The notes: generated by a model from the letters alone, not told the origin. Counted from the stretch's first letter, positions 14,051 to 21,674 are shown. The stretch is 27,419 nt of DNA from Thermoplasmata archaeon (GCA_030037695.1 JASHQF010000085.1:1-27419), one strand, 5' to 3'. Numbers and translations are program-made.

Positions 14051-15907
14051 CTACGCGGACTTGGGCGCGCTCGCGGTGGCCGGCCCGGCGGGAGCCGGCG
14101 AAGGTCGGGGGACGGCGCTCGGGACCATCGGGAGCGGCGTGCCGGTCGGTCCCGTCCGAGGCCGGCCCCGCACGAGGCGCTGGAGCCAGAACCGGACGTC
14201 CTGGTGGTAGAGGTTGCCGTACGGGCACGCCTCGACGCAGTCCCCGACGCCGCAGCACTTCGTGCTCCGGTACTCGCCCGTCGTCCGGAACGCGAGCGGC
14301 ATGTCGACGAGGCCGACGGGGCAGGACTTCGCGCAGTCGAACGTCGTGCAGGCCTGGCAGACGGCCCGGTCCCGGACCTTGAGGCGGAAGAAGCCGATCT
14401 TCGCGAACGGGACGCTGAGCGAGCCCCAGTGGCAGAAGCCGGTCGTCGCGCAGTTGTACGTGCCGACGAACGGCGTCGTGACGAACATCGCGAACCAGAC
14501 GCCGCCGAAGTAGAGCATGATCGGCAGCGGGAGGGCGGCGGTGTCGTAGGCCCCGTTGGCGACCTGGACCGCGGGCAGGAGGCGGAGCAGGGAGAAGACG
14601 GAGACCCCGAAGAGGGAGACGAGCGCGACCCCGGAGGCGACGACGTACGCCGTCGAGAGCTGGCTCCCGAGGAAGTACCGCCCGACCCGGGAGGTCTGGT
14701 TGAACTGCCGCATCTCGCTCATAGTCGTCCCCTGGTACATCAGGGCCGCCCCGCACAGGACCGAGCAGATCGCCTTCCGTCCGAACAGGACCGTGAGGAC
14801 GCCGACCGCGACGTACATCAGCACGATGGCGAGGAAGACGCCGGACTCGAACGGGCCCCCCGCGCGCAGGCCGAACCCCCAGCCGAGGACCGGCACGTTC
14901 GCGAGCCACCGGACGCTCGCGAGCGGCGTCGAGGAGGCGAAGCTCGGTACGTAGATCGCGGCGAGGGCGTAGACGGCGATCGTGAGCCCGAGGCGGACCT
15001 TCTGGCCCCGGTGGTGCGCCTCGCGCATCTTCTGGACGACGAGCGGTCCCATCGTGAACCCGACCGCGACCAGGAACCAGGCGGAAGCGAGGATCGCCGC
15101 GGCGAACCAGAGGCCGTTGTAGGTGAGCTGGCCCGCCCGATCGAGCCCCGGACCGTTCGGGGGAACGAACGGGATGTACTGGAGGAACGAGCGGCCGGCG
15201 ATCTCGAGGTCGAGGAGCGCCCCGAGGAAGAACTCCGCGAGGAAGACCCCGACCAGGAGGAGGAAGACGCCCCCGGGCCGGACCAGCCACGGGGTCCGCG
15301 GCTCCGACGGGTCGGGGCGGATCACGATGCCGCTGCCCACGAGCCAGACGAGCTCCGCCAGGATCCCGGCGGCGAGGACCGCGGGACCGTCGCCGAACTG
15401 CTGGAGGAACCAGCCGGCGGCGACGACGGTCGCGGCGAACGTCCAGCCGACGAGGAAGCGGAACGTCGTCCCTGTGAGCTGCTTGTGACGGTAGAGGTAG
15501 GCCAGGATCGTCACGAAGGAGGCGACCCACAGTCCGGCCCCGACGTAGGCGAAAAGCCCGTCCCGCGCGACGCCCGGGATCACGCCCGGGGTGAGCGCGA
15601 CCGCGGCCGCTTGGGCCCCGATGAGGAAGGAGAGCGACCGGTCCGACGCTGCCCGTGCGAAGAGGGCGACGACGACCAGCTCCCCCGCGACCGCCACCAC
15701 GAACCCCGGGGCGACGACCACCTTCGGCAGGAGCGCCCACCAAGGCCCGCCGGCGCCGGGCACGAGCCCGAGGGCCCAGAGCCCGGCGCCGAGGAGAACG
15801 TCCCCGAGCAGGAGGCCGACGAGCAGCGGCCACCGCCAGCGCGGGTCGAACCCGCCGCTCTCGGCCCTGGGGGGCGTGGGGGACTCAGAACTCATCGATG
15901 TCCCCAT
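14051..15907 (-). CDS. Polytopic membrane protein with C-terminal iron-sulfur clusters (NapH/polyferredoxin-like)
   Basis: This 618-residue protein has about 11-13 hydrophobic helices between residues 27 and 480. Cysteines group at C381/C385 (ICSVLC, after a GRK as in NapH/CcoG proteins), C486/C492 (CATTGFC), C517-C529 (CQACTTFDCAKSCP) and C551-C561 (CCGVGDCVEACP). The last two are ferredoxin-like 4Fe-4S motifs with irregular spacing, and the first two pairs could supply a third cluster near the membrane. Proteins of this type carry electrons across or along the membrane. The ATG at 15907 overlaps the end of the upstream binding-protein gene by 23 bp, and a second ATG at 15895 is also possible. 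The pairing with an extracellular PstS-like protein is unusual. The C-terminal tail of about 40 residues is Pro/Ala-rich. The electron partner is unknown. Confidence 0.8.
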   Translation of the reverse strand: MGTSMSSESPTPPRAESGGFDPRWRWPLLVGLLLGDVLLGAGLWALGLVPGAGGPWWALLPKVVVAPGFVVAVAGELVVVALFARAASDRSLSFLIGAQAAAVALTPGVIPGVARDGLFAYVGAGLWVASFVTILAYLYRHKQLTGTTFRFLVGWTFAATVVAAGWFLQQFGDGPAVLAAGILAELVWLVGSGIVIRPDPSEPRTPWLVRPGGVFLLLVGVFLAEFFLGALLDLEIAGRSFLQYIPFVPPNGPGLDRAGQLTYNGLWFAAAILASAWFLVAVGFTMGPLVVQKMREAHHRGQKVRLGLTIAVYALAAIYVPSFASSTPLASVRWLANVPVLGWGFGLRAGGPFESGVFLAIVLMYVAVGVLTVLFGRKAICSVLCGAALMYQGTTMSEMRQFNQTSRVGRYFLGSQLSTAYVVASGVALVSLFGVSVFSLLRLLPAVQVANGAYDTAALPLPIMLYFGGVWFAMFVTTPFVGTYNCATTGFCHWGSLSVPFAKIGFFRLKVRDRAVCQACTTFDCAKSCPVGLVDMPLAFRTTGEYRSTKCCGVGDCVEACPYGNLYHQDVRFWLQRLVRGRPRTGPTGTPLPMVPSAVPRPSPAPAGPATASAPKSA

Positions 15908-17192
15908 CCCCCCCGCCGGGGCCCTGGAACTGGATCACCTGCGTGCCGTTGTAGGAGACGTGCGTGAACATCTCCCCCGCCGATTCGATGTAGGTCGGGG
16001 GCAGCGGCGCCAGGAGCGTCACCCCCGTGAGCCACCAGAGGTAGGCGATGACCCACGTCGCCGTCGTGAGCGACATCGTGCCCCCGTACGCCGTCGCCGG
16101 ATCCTGGTAGAGCGCGATGTAGACGAGTTGGGCGAGGGGGTAGCTCCCCGATTGGGTCGCGTTCGCGAACGACACGTTCGCCCACTCGGCGTTCTCGACC
16201 GCTGGGGAGCCGCTGAACGAGGCGGCCGCCGCACCGACCGCCGCGGCGGTCGGCAGCGCGAACGAACCCGCGGCGTCCTCGATCGCGGCCTCCTCCACGC
16301 CCGGCGTGTCGTCCCCGTACGTGGTGACGTAGCCGATCGAGCCCGCGGTCCCGTTCACGTCCGCGAGGAGGGCCGAGCGGGAGCCAGCCGCGGTACCGAC
16401 CGGCCAGGTCACGGAGAGCCCCGCGCCGACCGCCGAGCGCCAGCTCGCGTTCGTGGCCGACAGGAACTGGGTGAGCGCGAGGGTCGAGGAGCTGGTATCG
16501 GACCGGTGGACCACCGTGATCGGGGGGAGCCCCGCGAGCGACGCGGAAGGGTTCAGGTCGGAGATCGACGGGTCGTTCCAGGAGGTGATCGTGCCCTCGA
16601 AGATCCCTGCGAGCGCGCTCGATGACAGGTGGAGCCCCGCCGGCACCCCGGGGAGGTCGTAGACGATCGCGACGGCCGCCAGCGCGACGGGGATCGTCTC
16701 GATCGTCCCGGGAACCGCGCCGAGGTCGGTCGCGTTCGGGAGGCTCCCCGACACCGCGAACTCGGTCGTCCGGCCCGCGAGCTCGGGCGTGAAGCCGTCC
16801 CCCGAGCTCGCGCTGAGCGCGAGGACGGCACACCCTCCGGTCGCGTTCGCCATCTGATGGTCGGCGGCCACGAGCCACGCGTCCGGCGTCGGGTCGAGGG
16901 TGGAGCTCACCGTACCGTTGAACGGGTACGTCGAGTCCGTACAGGCCGGCAGTACGATCGTCGGGGGCCCTTCGGGGCGCTGGAGCAGGAAGTCGTGGGC
17001 GAGGTACCCGATCTCGACCGCCGCGACCACGAGGAGGATCGCCGTGGCGGCGGCGATCCACGGCCGGGTGGGGGCCCGGGAAGGAAGCACTAGGCCGGTG
17101 GCGCGAGCCTCCCGCGCGAACCGCTCTGCCTCGTCGGAGGGGTTCCCGGCCACCCTTCCCTCCGCCCCGAGAGGGGGTTCCCCCACCTGCAC
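15885..17192 (-). CDS. Membrane-anchored PstS-like extracellular binding protein
   Basis: This 435-residue protein has a cytoplasmic lead of about 43 residues, one transmembrane helix at about 45-66 (WIAAATAILLVVAAVEIGYL) and a large outer domain. That domain has PstS features: VALAAVAIVYDLPGVPAGLH, LAGIFEGTITSWNDPSI at about 194-210, VVHRSDTSSSTLALTQFL at about 227-244 (the phosphate-loop R-S-D-x-S-x-T pattern) and GSIGYVTTYG. Many NxS/T sites suggest surface glycosylation. The N-terminal phosphate motif is not clear, and the family's SD (phosphate-binding Asp) reads VSGS here, so the ligand may not be phosphate. No PstC, PstA or PstB follows; the next gene is the iron-sulfur membrane protein, overlapping by 23 bp. 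The GTG at 17192 lies 28 bp from a TATA-like box. Confidence 0.78.
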   Translation of the reverse strand: MQVGEPPLGAEGRVAGNPSDEAERFAREARATGLVLPSRAPTRPWIAAATAILLVVAAVEIGYLAHDFLLQRPEGPPTIVLPACTDSTYPFNGTVSSTLDPTPDAWLVAADHQMANATGGCAVLALSASSGDGFTPELAGRTTEFAVSGSLPNATDLGAVPGTIETIPVALAAVAIVYDLPGVPAGLHLSSSALAGIFEGTITSWNDPSISDLNPSASLAGLPPITVVHRSDTSSSTLALTQFLSATNASWRSAVGAGLSVTWPVGTAAGSRSALLADVNGTAGSIGYVTTYGDDTPGVEEAAIEDAAGSFALPTAAAVGAAAASFSGSPAVENAEWANVSFANATQSGSYPLAQLVYIALYQDPATAYGGTMSLTTATWVIAYLWWLTGVTLLAPLPPTYIESAGEMFTHVSYNGTQVIQFQGPGGGDGDIDEF

Positions 17193-17208
17193 GCGAAAAA
17201 GATGCGTC

Positions 17209-17237
17209 GGGCCGGGTTATGAACCTAGGCCCGGCCC
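17209..17237 (-). promoter_or_regulatory. Inverted repeat flanking the TATA box of the PstS-like/iron-sulfur unit
   Basis: GGGCCGGG (17209-17216) and its exact complement CCCGGCCC (17230-17237) flank a 13-bp AT-richer spacer. On the minus strand the spacer holds TTCATAA, 25-30 bp before the GTG at 17192. The layout suits a promoter with a dyad operator wrapped around the TATA box. GC-rich repeats are easily found in this genome, so the operator idea is tentative. Confidence 0.45.
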
Positions 17238-17357
17238 CAGGGGGGCCCGAGGGGAGCAGCGGGAGCCCCCCGCACCCTAATTTCGACCCAGGCAGCCCCG
17301 TCCCCCCGCGCGAAGGGGGGAGCGACGCCGCGCCCGCCAATCGCGAGGCGAGGGGTG

Positions 17358-17933
17358 CTACCGGGCGACGCGGGCGAGGGTCCGAAGCTGCCGTTCGACC
17401 ACGTCGAGGGGTTGCAGGGACCCTTCGGCCCGCGCGAGGAGGAGCGCCCCCTCGACGGACGCGAGCGTGACCGTCGCGAGGGTTCGCGCGAGGCGGGGCG
17501 CGAGGCCCGCTGCACGCAGCTGCTCGGAGAGCAGCGCGGCCCAGGCCCGGAACCCGGGCCGCACCCGGCCCCGGAGCAGCTCCGCCGGACCGTACGAACC
17601 GACGGCTACGGCGGCGAGCGGACACCCGGTCCGGCACCCGGACCTCCGCAGCGAGCGACGGAAGAACGCAACGAAATGGTGGATCACCCCGTCGGGGGTC
17701 CGAGCGGGGCAGGCGCGCTGGTAGGCCAGCACGGTCTCCGCGGTCCACTGCACCGCATCCGCGACAAGCTCCTGTTTCCCGGCGGGAAAGTAGTAGTAGA
17801 TCGAGCCCCGCGGCCCGCCGCTCGCCGCGACGATGTCGGCGAAGGAGGTCCCCTCGACCCCCCTGCGGCCGATCAGCCCGGCCGTCGCCGCCACCATCCG
17901 TTCTCGCCCCCGGGGTGCGGTCGTTCGGCTCAC
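17358..17933 (-). CDS. TetR/AcrR-family transcriptional repressor
   Basis: In this 191-residue protein, residues about 9-55 form the TetR helix-turn-helix (RERMVAATAGLIGRRGVEGT, SFADIVAASG, GSIYYYFPAGKQELVADAV). The C-terminal ligand domain contains GCPLAAVAVG near residue 103, a feature of the LmrA/YxaF-like branch. The GTG at 17933 is 25 bp from an AT-rich box (CTTAAG at 17956-17961), consistent with a leaderless transcript. The gene diverges from the tautomerase at 18024, and a palindrome between them overlaps the tautomerase promoter, so local repression of that gene is the obvious hypothesis. The inducer is unknown. Confidence 0.9.
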   Translation of the reverse strand: MSRTTAPRGRERMVAATAGLIGRRGVEGTSFADIVAASGGPRGSIYYYFPAGKQELVADAVQWTAETVLAYQRACPARTPDGVIHHFVAFFRRSLRRSGCRTGCPLAAVAVGSYGPAELLRGRVRPGFRAWAALLSEQLRAAGLAPRLARTLATVTLASVEGALLLARAEGSLQPLDVVERQLRTLARVAR

Positions 17934-17954
17934 GACCGGGACCCGACCTCCGGA

Positions 17955-17962
17955 GCTTAAGG
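17955..17962 (-). promoter_or_regulatory. TATA-like box of the tetR gene
   Basis: CTTAAG with its flanks on the minus strand is the only AT-rich run upstream of the GTG at 17933, centred about 25 bp away. That is the spacing seen for other probable leaderless genes in this window. Confidence 0.45.
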
Positions 17963-17988
17963 CTGTCCCGGCGCTCGGCGCGCCGTTA

Positions 17989-18004
17989 TATGATGCTCAT
18001 CATA
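17989..18004 (+). promoter_or_regulatory. Palindromic operator over the tautomerase TATA box
   Basis: TATGATGCTCATCATA has 7-bp perfect arms around a 2-bp centre. Its left end overlaps TTATATGA (17986-17993), the best TATA match for the tautomerase gene, about 30-35 bp before the ATG at 18024. Length and symmetry suit a TetR dimer, and the tetR gene is divergent 56 bp away. Confidence 0.6.
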
Positions 18005-18023
18005 ATCCCGGGCGATCGCGACC

Positions 18024-18470
18024 ATGCCGATGATCGACGTCTACTGCACGAGCGGGACGTTCGCGGACCCCCACGCGCTCGCCCAGGAACTGGCGGCCGC
18101 GGTGATGAAGTGGGAGAAGGTCCCCGGCCTGCCGCTGTTCCGCAAGAACACCGCCGCGTTCGTCCACGAGATGCCGCAGGGCACGATCGCCAACGTCGAC
18201 GGCGAGGGCCGCTACGTGAGGGTCCAGGTGCTGACCCCGGTCGGGGTCCTCGACCGAGAGAAGCAGCTCGGCGTGGTGAAGGAGCTCACGGAGATCGTCG
18301 CGCGGGCCGCAGGGGACCCTTCCTACGCGCAGCGTACCTGGGTGTTGCTCTACGAGTCCCCCGACGGCGGTTGGGGCCTCGCCGGGCACGCGAGCACCGG
18401 GGCCGACATCGCCCAGGCGGCCCGTCAGCAGCTTGCGGCGCTTGCCGCCCGGGGTCCGCCCCCGTCCTGA
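18024..18470 (+). CDS. Tautomerase superfamily protein
   Basis: This 148-residue protein begins MPMIDVYCTSGTFADPHALA. Removal of the initiator Met would expose Pro1, the catalytic base in the 4-oxalocrotonate tautomerase superfamily. Two beta-alpha-beta-like halves are visible: PMIDVYC, then a helix and AAFVHEMPQG; then YVRVQVLTPVGVLDREKQLG, a helix, and TWVLLYESPDGGWGLAGHA. The length corresponds to a fused-subunit type larger than the 62-residue 4-OT. Such enzymes isomerise keto/enol forms of small acids or act on aromatic breakdown products. The gene is monocistronic, with the next feature (a tRNA gene) on the other strand. Control by the divergent TetR protein through the dyad at 17989-18004 is likely. 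Substrate unknown. Confidence 0.85.
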   Translation: MPMIDVYCTSGTFADPHALAQELAAAVMKWEKVPGLPLFRKNTAAFVHEMPQGTIANVDGEGRYVRVQVLTPVGVLDREKQLGVVKELTEIVARAAGDPSYAQRTWVLLYESPDGGWGLAGHASTGADIAQAARQQLAALAARGPPPS

Positions 18471-18496
18471 TCCGTTCCCCGTAGAGATCGGGGGAG

Positions 18497-18581
18497 TGCG
18501 GGGAGAGGGATTTGAACCCACGAACCCCTACGGGACCAGACCCTGAATCTGGCGCCTTTGACCAAGCTGGGCGATCCCCGC
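18497..18581 (-). tRNA. tRNA-Leu, anticodon CAG
   Basis: The minus strand folds as a class II tRNA of 85 nt. The acceptor stem is GCGGGGA/TCCCCGC with discriminator A. The D stem is CGCC/GGCG. The anticodon stem is CCAGA/TCTGG with loop TTCAGGG, giving anticodon CAG (Leu, codon CTG). The long variable arm contains CCCGTAGGG, and the T loop is TTCAAAT. The T stem GTGGG/CCCTC has one T-T mismatch. No CCA is encoded, as is common in archaea, and there is no intron. CTG/CTC codons dominate leucine in this GC-rich sequence, so this should be a major isoacceptor. Confidence 0.93.
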
Positions 18582-18604
18582 TCGCGCGGGCGTACTCGGT
18601 GAGG

Positions 18605-18612
18605 GGTATAGC
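18605..18612 (-). promoter_or_regulatory. TATA box of the tRNA-Leu gene
   Basis: The minus strand reads GCTATACC, centred about 27 bp before the tRNA 5' end. That is the standard archaeal TATA distance for tRNA genes. Confidence 0.5.
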
Positions 18613-18726
18613 TCCGCCGGCGCCCGACCTCGGCCGTCCCGCCCGTGGGTTCCCGGCCCGGGCGGCGCGCCGGGGTGGGGGCGGCCCCCGTGCTCAAGAC
18701 CCGCCCGCGGTTCGCCGACGGTCATC

Positions 18727-20253
18727 GTGGCTCCTGCCCGCGGCCCTTCCCCTCGTTGGCTCACGACGGTCGAGCGGGAGCTCGCTCGCTGGGACCGGCG
18801 GATCGAGCTCGGGGAATGGGGCCTCGCGGTCGGCCGTCCGGATCCGGACTACGAGGAGAACGAGGCAGCGCGGCGGGAGATCCTGACCTCGTCCGGCTTC
18901 CTGGAGCGCGTCCGCCGGGCGCGTGCGGACGCCGGATCGGACCGGACGGCGCGCCGCCTCGAGCTCCTCGAACGGACGACGCTCGCCACGGCGATCGAGC
19001 AGGACCGGGAGATCGTTCGGGTTCGCACCCGCCTCGCCCGGGCGATCGGGGCGTTCCGGCCGCGGTGGAACGGCCGACGCGTCGGGAGGGCGGTGGTCCG
19101 TGCCGCGCTCCGAACCGACCCCCGGCGCAACGTCCGCGAGCGGGCGTACCGGGCCGAGGAGGCCCTCTACCGGCCGCTCGAGCCGGCCCTGCGCGAGCTC
19201 GTCGCGCTGCGCAACGAGCGAGCTCGGTCGCTCGGCTACCGCTCGTTCCCGGAGTTCTTGCTCGGCTTCGAAGGGTTCACCCCGTCCGCGCTCGAGCGGC
19301 TGATCGAGCGGGCCGTCCGGCACGTGCCCGAGGCGATGCGTCTTCGGCGGGACGAGTTCCAGGCGAGGACCGGAGAACGCGGATGGTATCCATGGGACCT
19401 CACGTACTCCGATCACCTCGCCGGGGGGCTCCCCGATCGGGCGTTCCCGAGCCGGGGGATGCTCGGGTCCGTTCTCGCCGCGGTCCGGCGCTGGGGGTTC
19501 TCTCCCGGGGCGCTCCGCTTCCGGGTCGCTCGCCACGACCTCGCGGCCGGCGGGATGTGCATCGCCCCGGATCGGCCCCGTGACGTGCGCATCGTCGTCC
19601 ACCCCGCCGGGGGCTGGCGCCACTACCGGGTCCTCTTCCACGAGGTCGGTCACGCGGTGACCGCGCGCTCGGTGCGGCAGCCGACGCACCTGCTCCGCGG
19701 ATCCCCGCACGTCCCGGGGTTCGGCGGCCTCGCCGAGGGCGAGGGGCGGTTCTTCGAACAGATCGCGACGTCGCCTCGATGGCTGCAGGAACGTACGGAG
19801 CTGGACCGCGCGACGATCGACGCGGCGGTCGCGACCCTCGGCCGGGAGCCTCTGCTGTTCATGGCCTACCATGCTCGCTGGATCCGCACCGAGCTCGCGC
19901 TCTACCTGCGACCGGATCGGGACCCGAGCGCCCTGGACCGGCGGCTCGCGCGCGAGCTGTTCGGGACCGAGGCGGCGGAGCCGCTGTCGTACGCCAACTC
20001 CTTCGTGATCGAGCTGCCGCTCTACGCGCCGAGCTACCTCTACGCCGAGCTGCTGCGTCCGCAGCTCGCGGCGGCCGCGCTCGCCGACGTGGGGGGCGAG
20101 CTCTGGCCGAACCCCCGGGTGGGGCCCTGGCTCGTCGACCGATGGTTCCGGGACGGCCGGTCGTACGATTGGGGACCGCGCCTCGCCGCGCTGACCGGAC
20201 GCTCGCTGGGCGCCGAGGCGTTCAACGAGGAGATGGCGTCGCGCCTCGGCTGA
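18727..20253 (+). CDS. M3/M2-like zinc metallopeptidase (oligopeptidase)
   Basis: This 508-residue protein is mostly helical, as in M2/M3 peptidases. The zinc motif HEVGH is at 305-309 inside YRVLFHEVGHAV, and the third ligand should be a Glu in GLAEGEGRFFEQ at 334-345 (E337 or E339). Conserved-looking substrate-binding context follows (NSFVIELPLYAPSYLYAELL near 430-450, a tyrosine-rich region as in M3 enzymes). The family cleaves short peptides in the cytoplasm, and no signal peptide is seen here. The GTG at 18727 was chosen because the family-like sequence begins soon after. It is shorter than classical M3 enzymes (about 600-700 residues). The gene end overlaps the converging aldolase gene by 32 bp. 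Confidence 0.85.
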   Translation: MAPARGPSPRWLTTVERELARWDRRIELGEWGLAVGRPDPDYEENEAARREILTSSGFLERVRRARADAGSDRTARRLELLERTTLATAIEQDREIVRVRTRLARAIGAFRPRWNGRRVGRAVVRAALRTDPRRNVRERAYRAEEALYRPLEPALRELVALRNERARSLGYRSFPEFLLGFEGFTPSALERLIERAVRHVPEAMRLRRDEFQARTGERGWYPWDLTYSDHLAGGLPDRAFPSRGMLGSVLAAVRRWGFSPGALRFRVARHDLAAGGMCIAPDRPRDVRIVVHPAGGWRHYRVLFHEVGHAVTARSVRQPTHLLRGSPHVPGFGGLAEGEGRFFEQIATSPRWLQERTELDRATIDAAVATLGREPLLFMAYHARWIRTELALYLRPDRDPSALDRRLARELFGTEAAEPLSYANSFVIELPLYAPSYLYAELLRPQLAAAALADVGGELWPNPRVGPWLVDRWFRDGRSYDWGPRLAALTGRSLGAEAFNEEMASRLG

Positions 20254-21088
20254 CGCTGCGCCGGGTCCCGGGGGCGATCCGCGGGGCGGCCCGCGCGACG
20301 GGGGTCGCGGCCGCCTCGACGACGGCGAGCGCCTCGTCGACGCTCGCCCCGTCGTGGACGACCGCCCGAAGCCCCCGGAGCATCGCGACGGGGTGATCCG
20401 ACTGCCAGACGTTCCGGCCCATGTCGATCCCGCGCGCGCCGGCCGCGACCGCCGCGTGGGCGAGCTCGAGCGCGGCGCGGTCGCTGTCGAGGCGGGGTCC
20501 GCCCGCGACGACGAGCGGCACCGGACAGCCCTCGACGACCCGCTCGAACCCCTCGCAGTAGTACGTCTTGACGAGATGGGCCCCGAGCTCGGCGGAGACC
20601 CGGCAGGCGAGCGAAAGGTACCGCGCATCCCGCTTCTCGAGCTCCTTGCCGACGGCCGTGATCGCCATCACCGGGATCCCGGCGTCCTGGCCCTCGTCGA
20701 CGAGGGCGGCGAGGTTCGCGAGCGACCGGTGCTCCCCGGGCGCCCCCACGAACACCGAGAGGGCGACCGCGCTGACGTTGAGGCGCGCGGCATCGCGCAT
20801 CGCGACCGTGATCGTCTCGTCGGAGAGGTCGTCCTTCAGGACGGTCGCCCCGCCCGAGACCCGCAGCACGATCGGGGTCCCACTCTCCGGTGGAACGCAC
20901 GCCCTCAGCACCCCCCGGGTGAGGGCGAGGGCGTCGGCGTACGGGAGGAGGGGCGCGATCGTCGCCCGGGGGTCCTCGAGGCCGTGGGTGGGCCCCATGA
21001 AGTATCCGTGGTCGACCGCGAGCATCACCGTGTTCGCCCGGGGACCCGGGAACATCCGGCCGAGCCGGTTGCGCATCCCCCAATCCAT
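20222..21088 (-). CDS. LsrF/DhnA-type class I aldolase or thiolase
   Basis: This 288-residue TIM-barrel protein closely follows the LsrF/FbaB (DhnA) pattern: LAVDHGYFMGPTHGLEDP at about 22-39, LTRGVLRACVPPESGTPIVL, ETITVAMRDAARLNVSAVAL, GIPVMAITAVGKE, AHLVKTYYCEGFERVVEGCP with the likely Schiff-base Lys, VPLVVAGGPRL and GIDMGRNVWQSDHPVAMLRG. Homologues are LsrF (3-hydroxy-5-phosphonooxypentane-2,4-dione thiolase), archaeal class I fructose-bisphosphate aldolase and the ADH synthase of aromatic amino-acid synthesis; the wording of the motifs is closest to LsrF. No other lsr gene is nearby, so quorum-signal breakdown is not indicated. The ATG at 21088 is 28 bp after the lrp stop. The C-terminal 20 residues are Arg/Ser-rich and overlap the peptidase gene. 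Confidence 0.85.
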   Translation of the reverse strand: MDWGMRNRLGRMFPGPRANTVMLAVDHGYFMGPTHGLEDPRATIAPLLPYADALALTRGVLRACVPPESGTPIVLRVSGGATVLKDDLSDETITVAMRDAARLNVSAVALSVFVGAPGEHRSLANLAALVDEGQDAGIPVMAITAVGKELEKRDARYLSLACRVSAELGAHLVKTYYCEGFERVVEGCPVPLVVAGGPRLDSDRAALELAHAAVAAGARGIDMGRNVWQSDHPVAMLRGLRAVVHDGASVDEALAVVEAAATPVARAAPRIAPGTRRSVSRGATPSPR

Positions 21089-21116
21089 CGTCGGCCTCGG
21101 TCGCCGCAGGAGCGGG

Positions 21117-21653
21117 CTACGGGCTCTTATCGGTTCCCGCAGCCGCGGCGGTGGAGGACCGTGCCGAGGGAGCGCCCGGATCGCCGCCCCGCAGGACGAC
21201 CGGCACGCGTCGATCCTCCTTGACGCGGTTGAGGACGACCTGTGTGTTCGACCGCTCGATGTGCGGGTCCTGGAGCGCGTGCTTGACGAATCGATCGAGG
21301 TCCCGTCGGTCCCGGAACCGGCCGACGACGAGGGCGTCGTAGTCGCCCGTGACGTCATAGATGAGGTAGGCCCGCGGGTCCCGGGCGAGCCGCTCCTCGA
21401 CCTCGCGCAACCGACCCTTCGAGATCCGGATCCCGATCACGGCCCAGAGGTCCCAGCCGAGCTGCTCGTCGTTGAGCACCGGGATGTACCCCTGGATCAC
21501 CTCGAGCTCCTCGAGCCGGGCGATGCGGGCGCTGACGGTCGTCGGGGAGATCCTCAGCCGGTGGGCGATCTCGCGCTGGCTCCGCCGTGCGTCGACGTTG
21601 AGCTCCTCGAGGATGGACCGGTCGAGCGGGTCGAGAGTGGACGATTGCGGCAT
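21117..21653 (-). CDS. Lrp/AsnC-family transcriptional regulator
   Basis: In this 178-residue protein the N-terminal helix-turn-helix (LDPLDRSILEELNVDARRSQ, REIAHRLRISPTTVSARIAR, LEELEVIQGY) is followed by a RAM ligand-binding domain (LWAVIGIRISKGRLREVEER, YLIYDVTGDYDALVVGRFRD, DLDRFVKHAL, and the closing strand TQVVLNRVKED). A 25-residue Ala/Ser tail is extra. The ATG at 21653 is about 25 bp from a TATA box, so the transcript is probably leaderless. The gene diverges from glnA around a perfect 16-bp palindrome, a common arrangement for regulators that sense amino acids or glutamine and control nitrogen assimilation. The aldolase gene follows after 28 bp and may share the transcript. Confidence 0.92.
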   Translation of the reverse strand: MPQSSTLDPLDRSILEELNVDARRSQREIAHRLRISPTTVSARIARLEELEVIQGYIPVLNDEQLGWDLWAVIGIRISKGRLREVEERLARDPRAYLIYDVTGDYDALVVGRFRDRRDLDRFVKHALQDPHIERSNTQVVLNRVKEDRRVPVVLRGGDPGAPSARSSTAAAAGTDKSP

Positions 21654-21674
21654 GAAGGGAGCAGGGTCTGGCGA

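Noticed and set aside
11327..15967. A 1546-codon open frame on the plus strand
   Set aside because: It is rich in Arg, Glu, Asp, Gly and Pro with no motif and lies antisense to well-supported alcohol dehydrogenase, Fur-like, MFS and iron-sulfur genes; it is a GC-driven shadow.
15885..17192. Calling the PstS-like gene an ordinary phosphate transporter component
   Set aside because: No permease or ATPase follows, and the N-terminal and Asp ligand motifs are not preserved.
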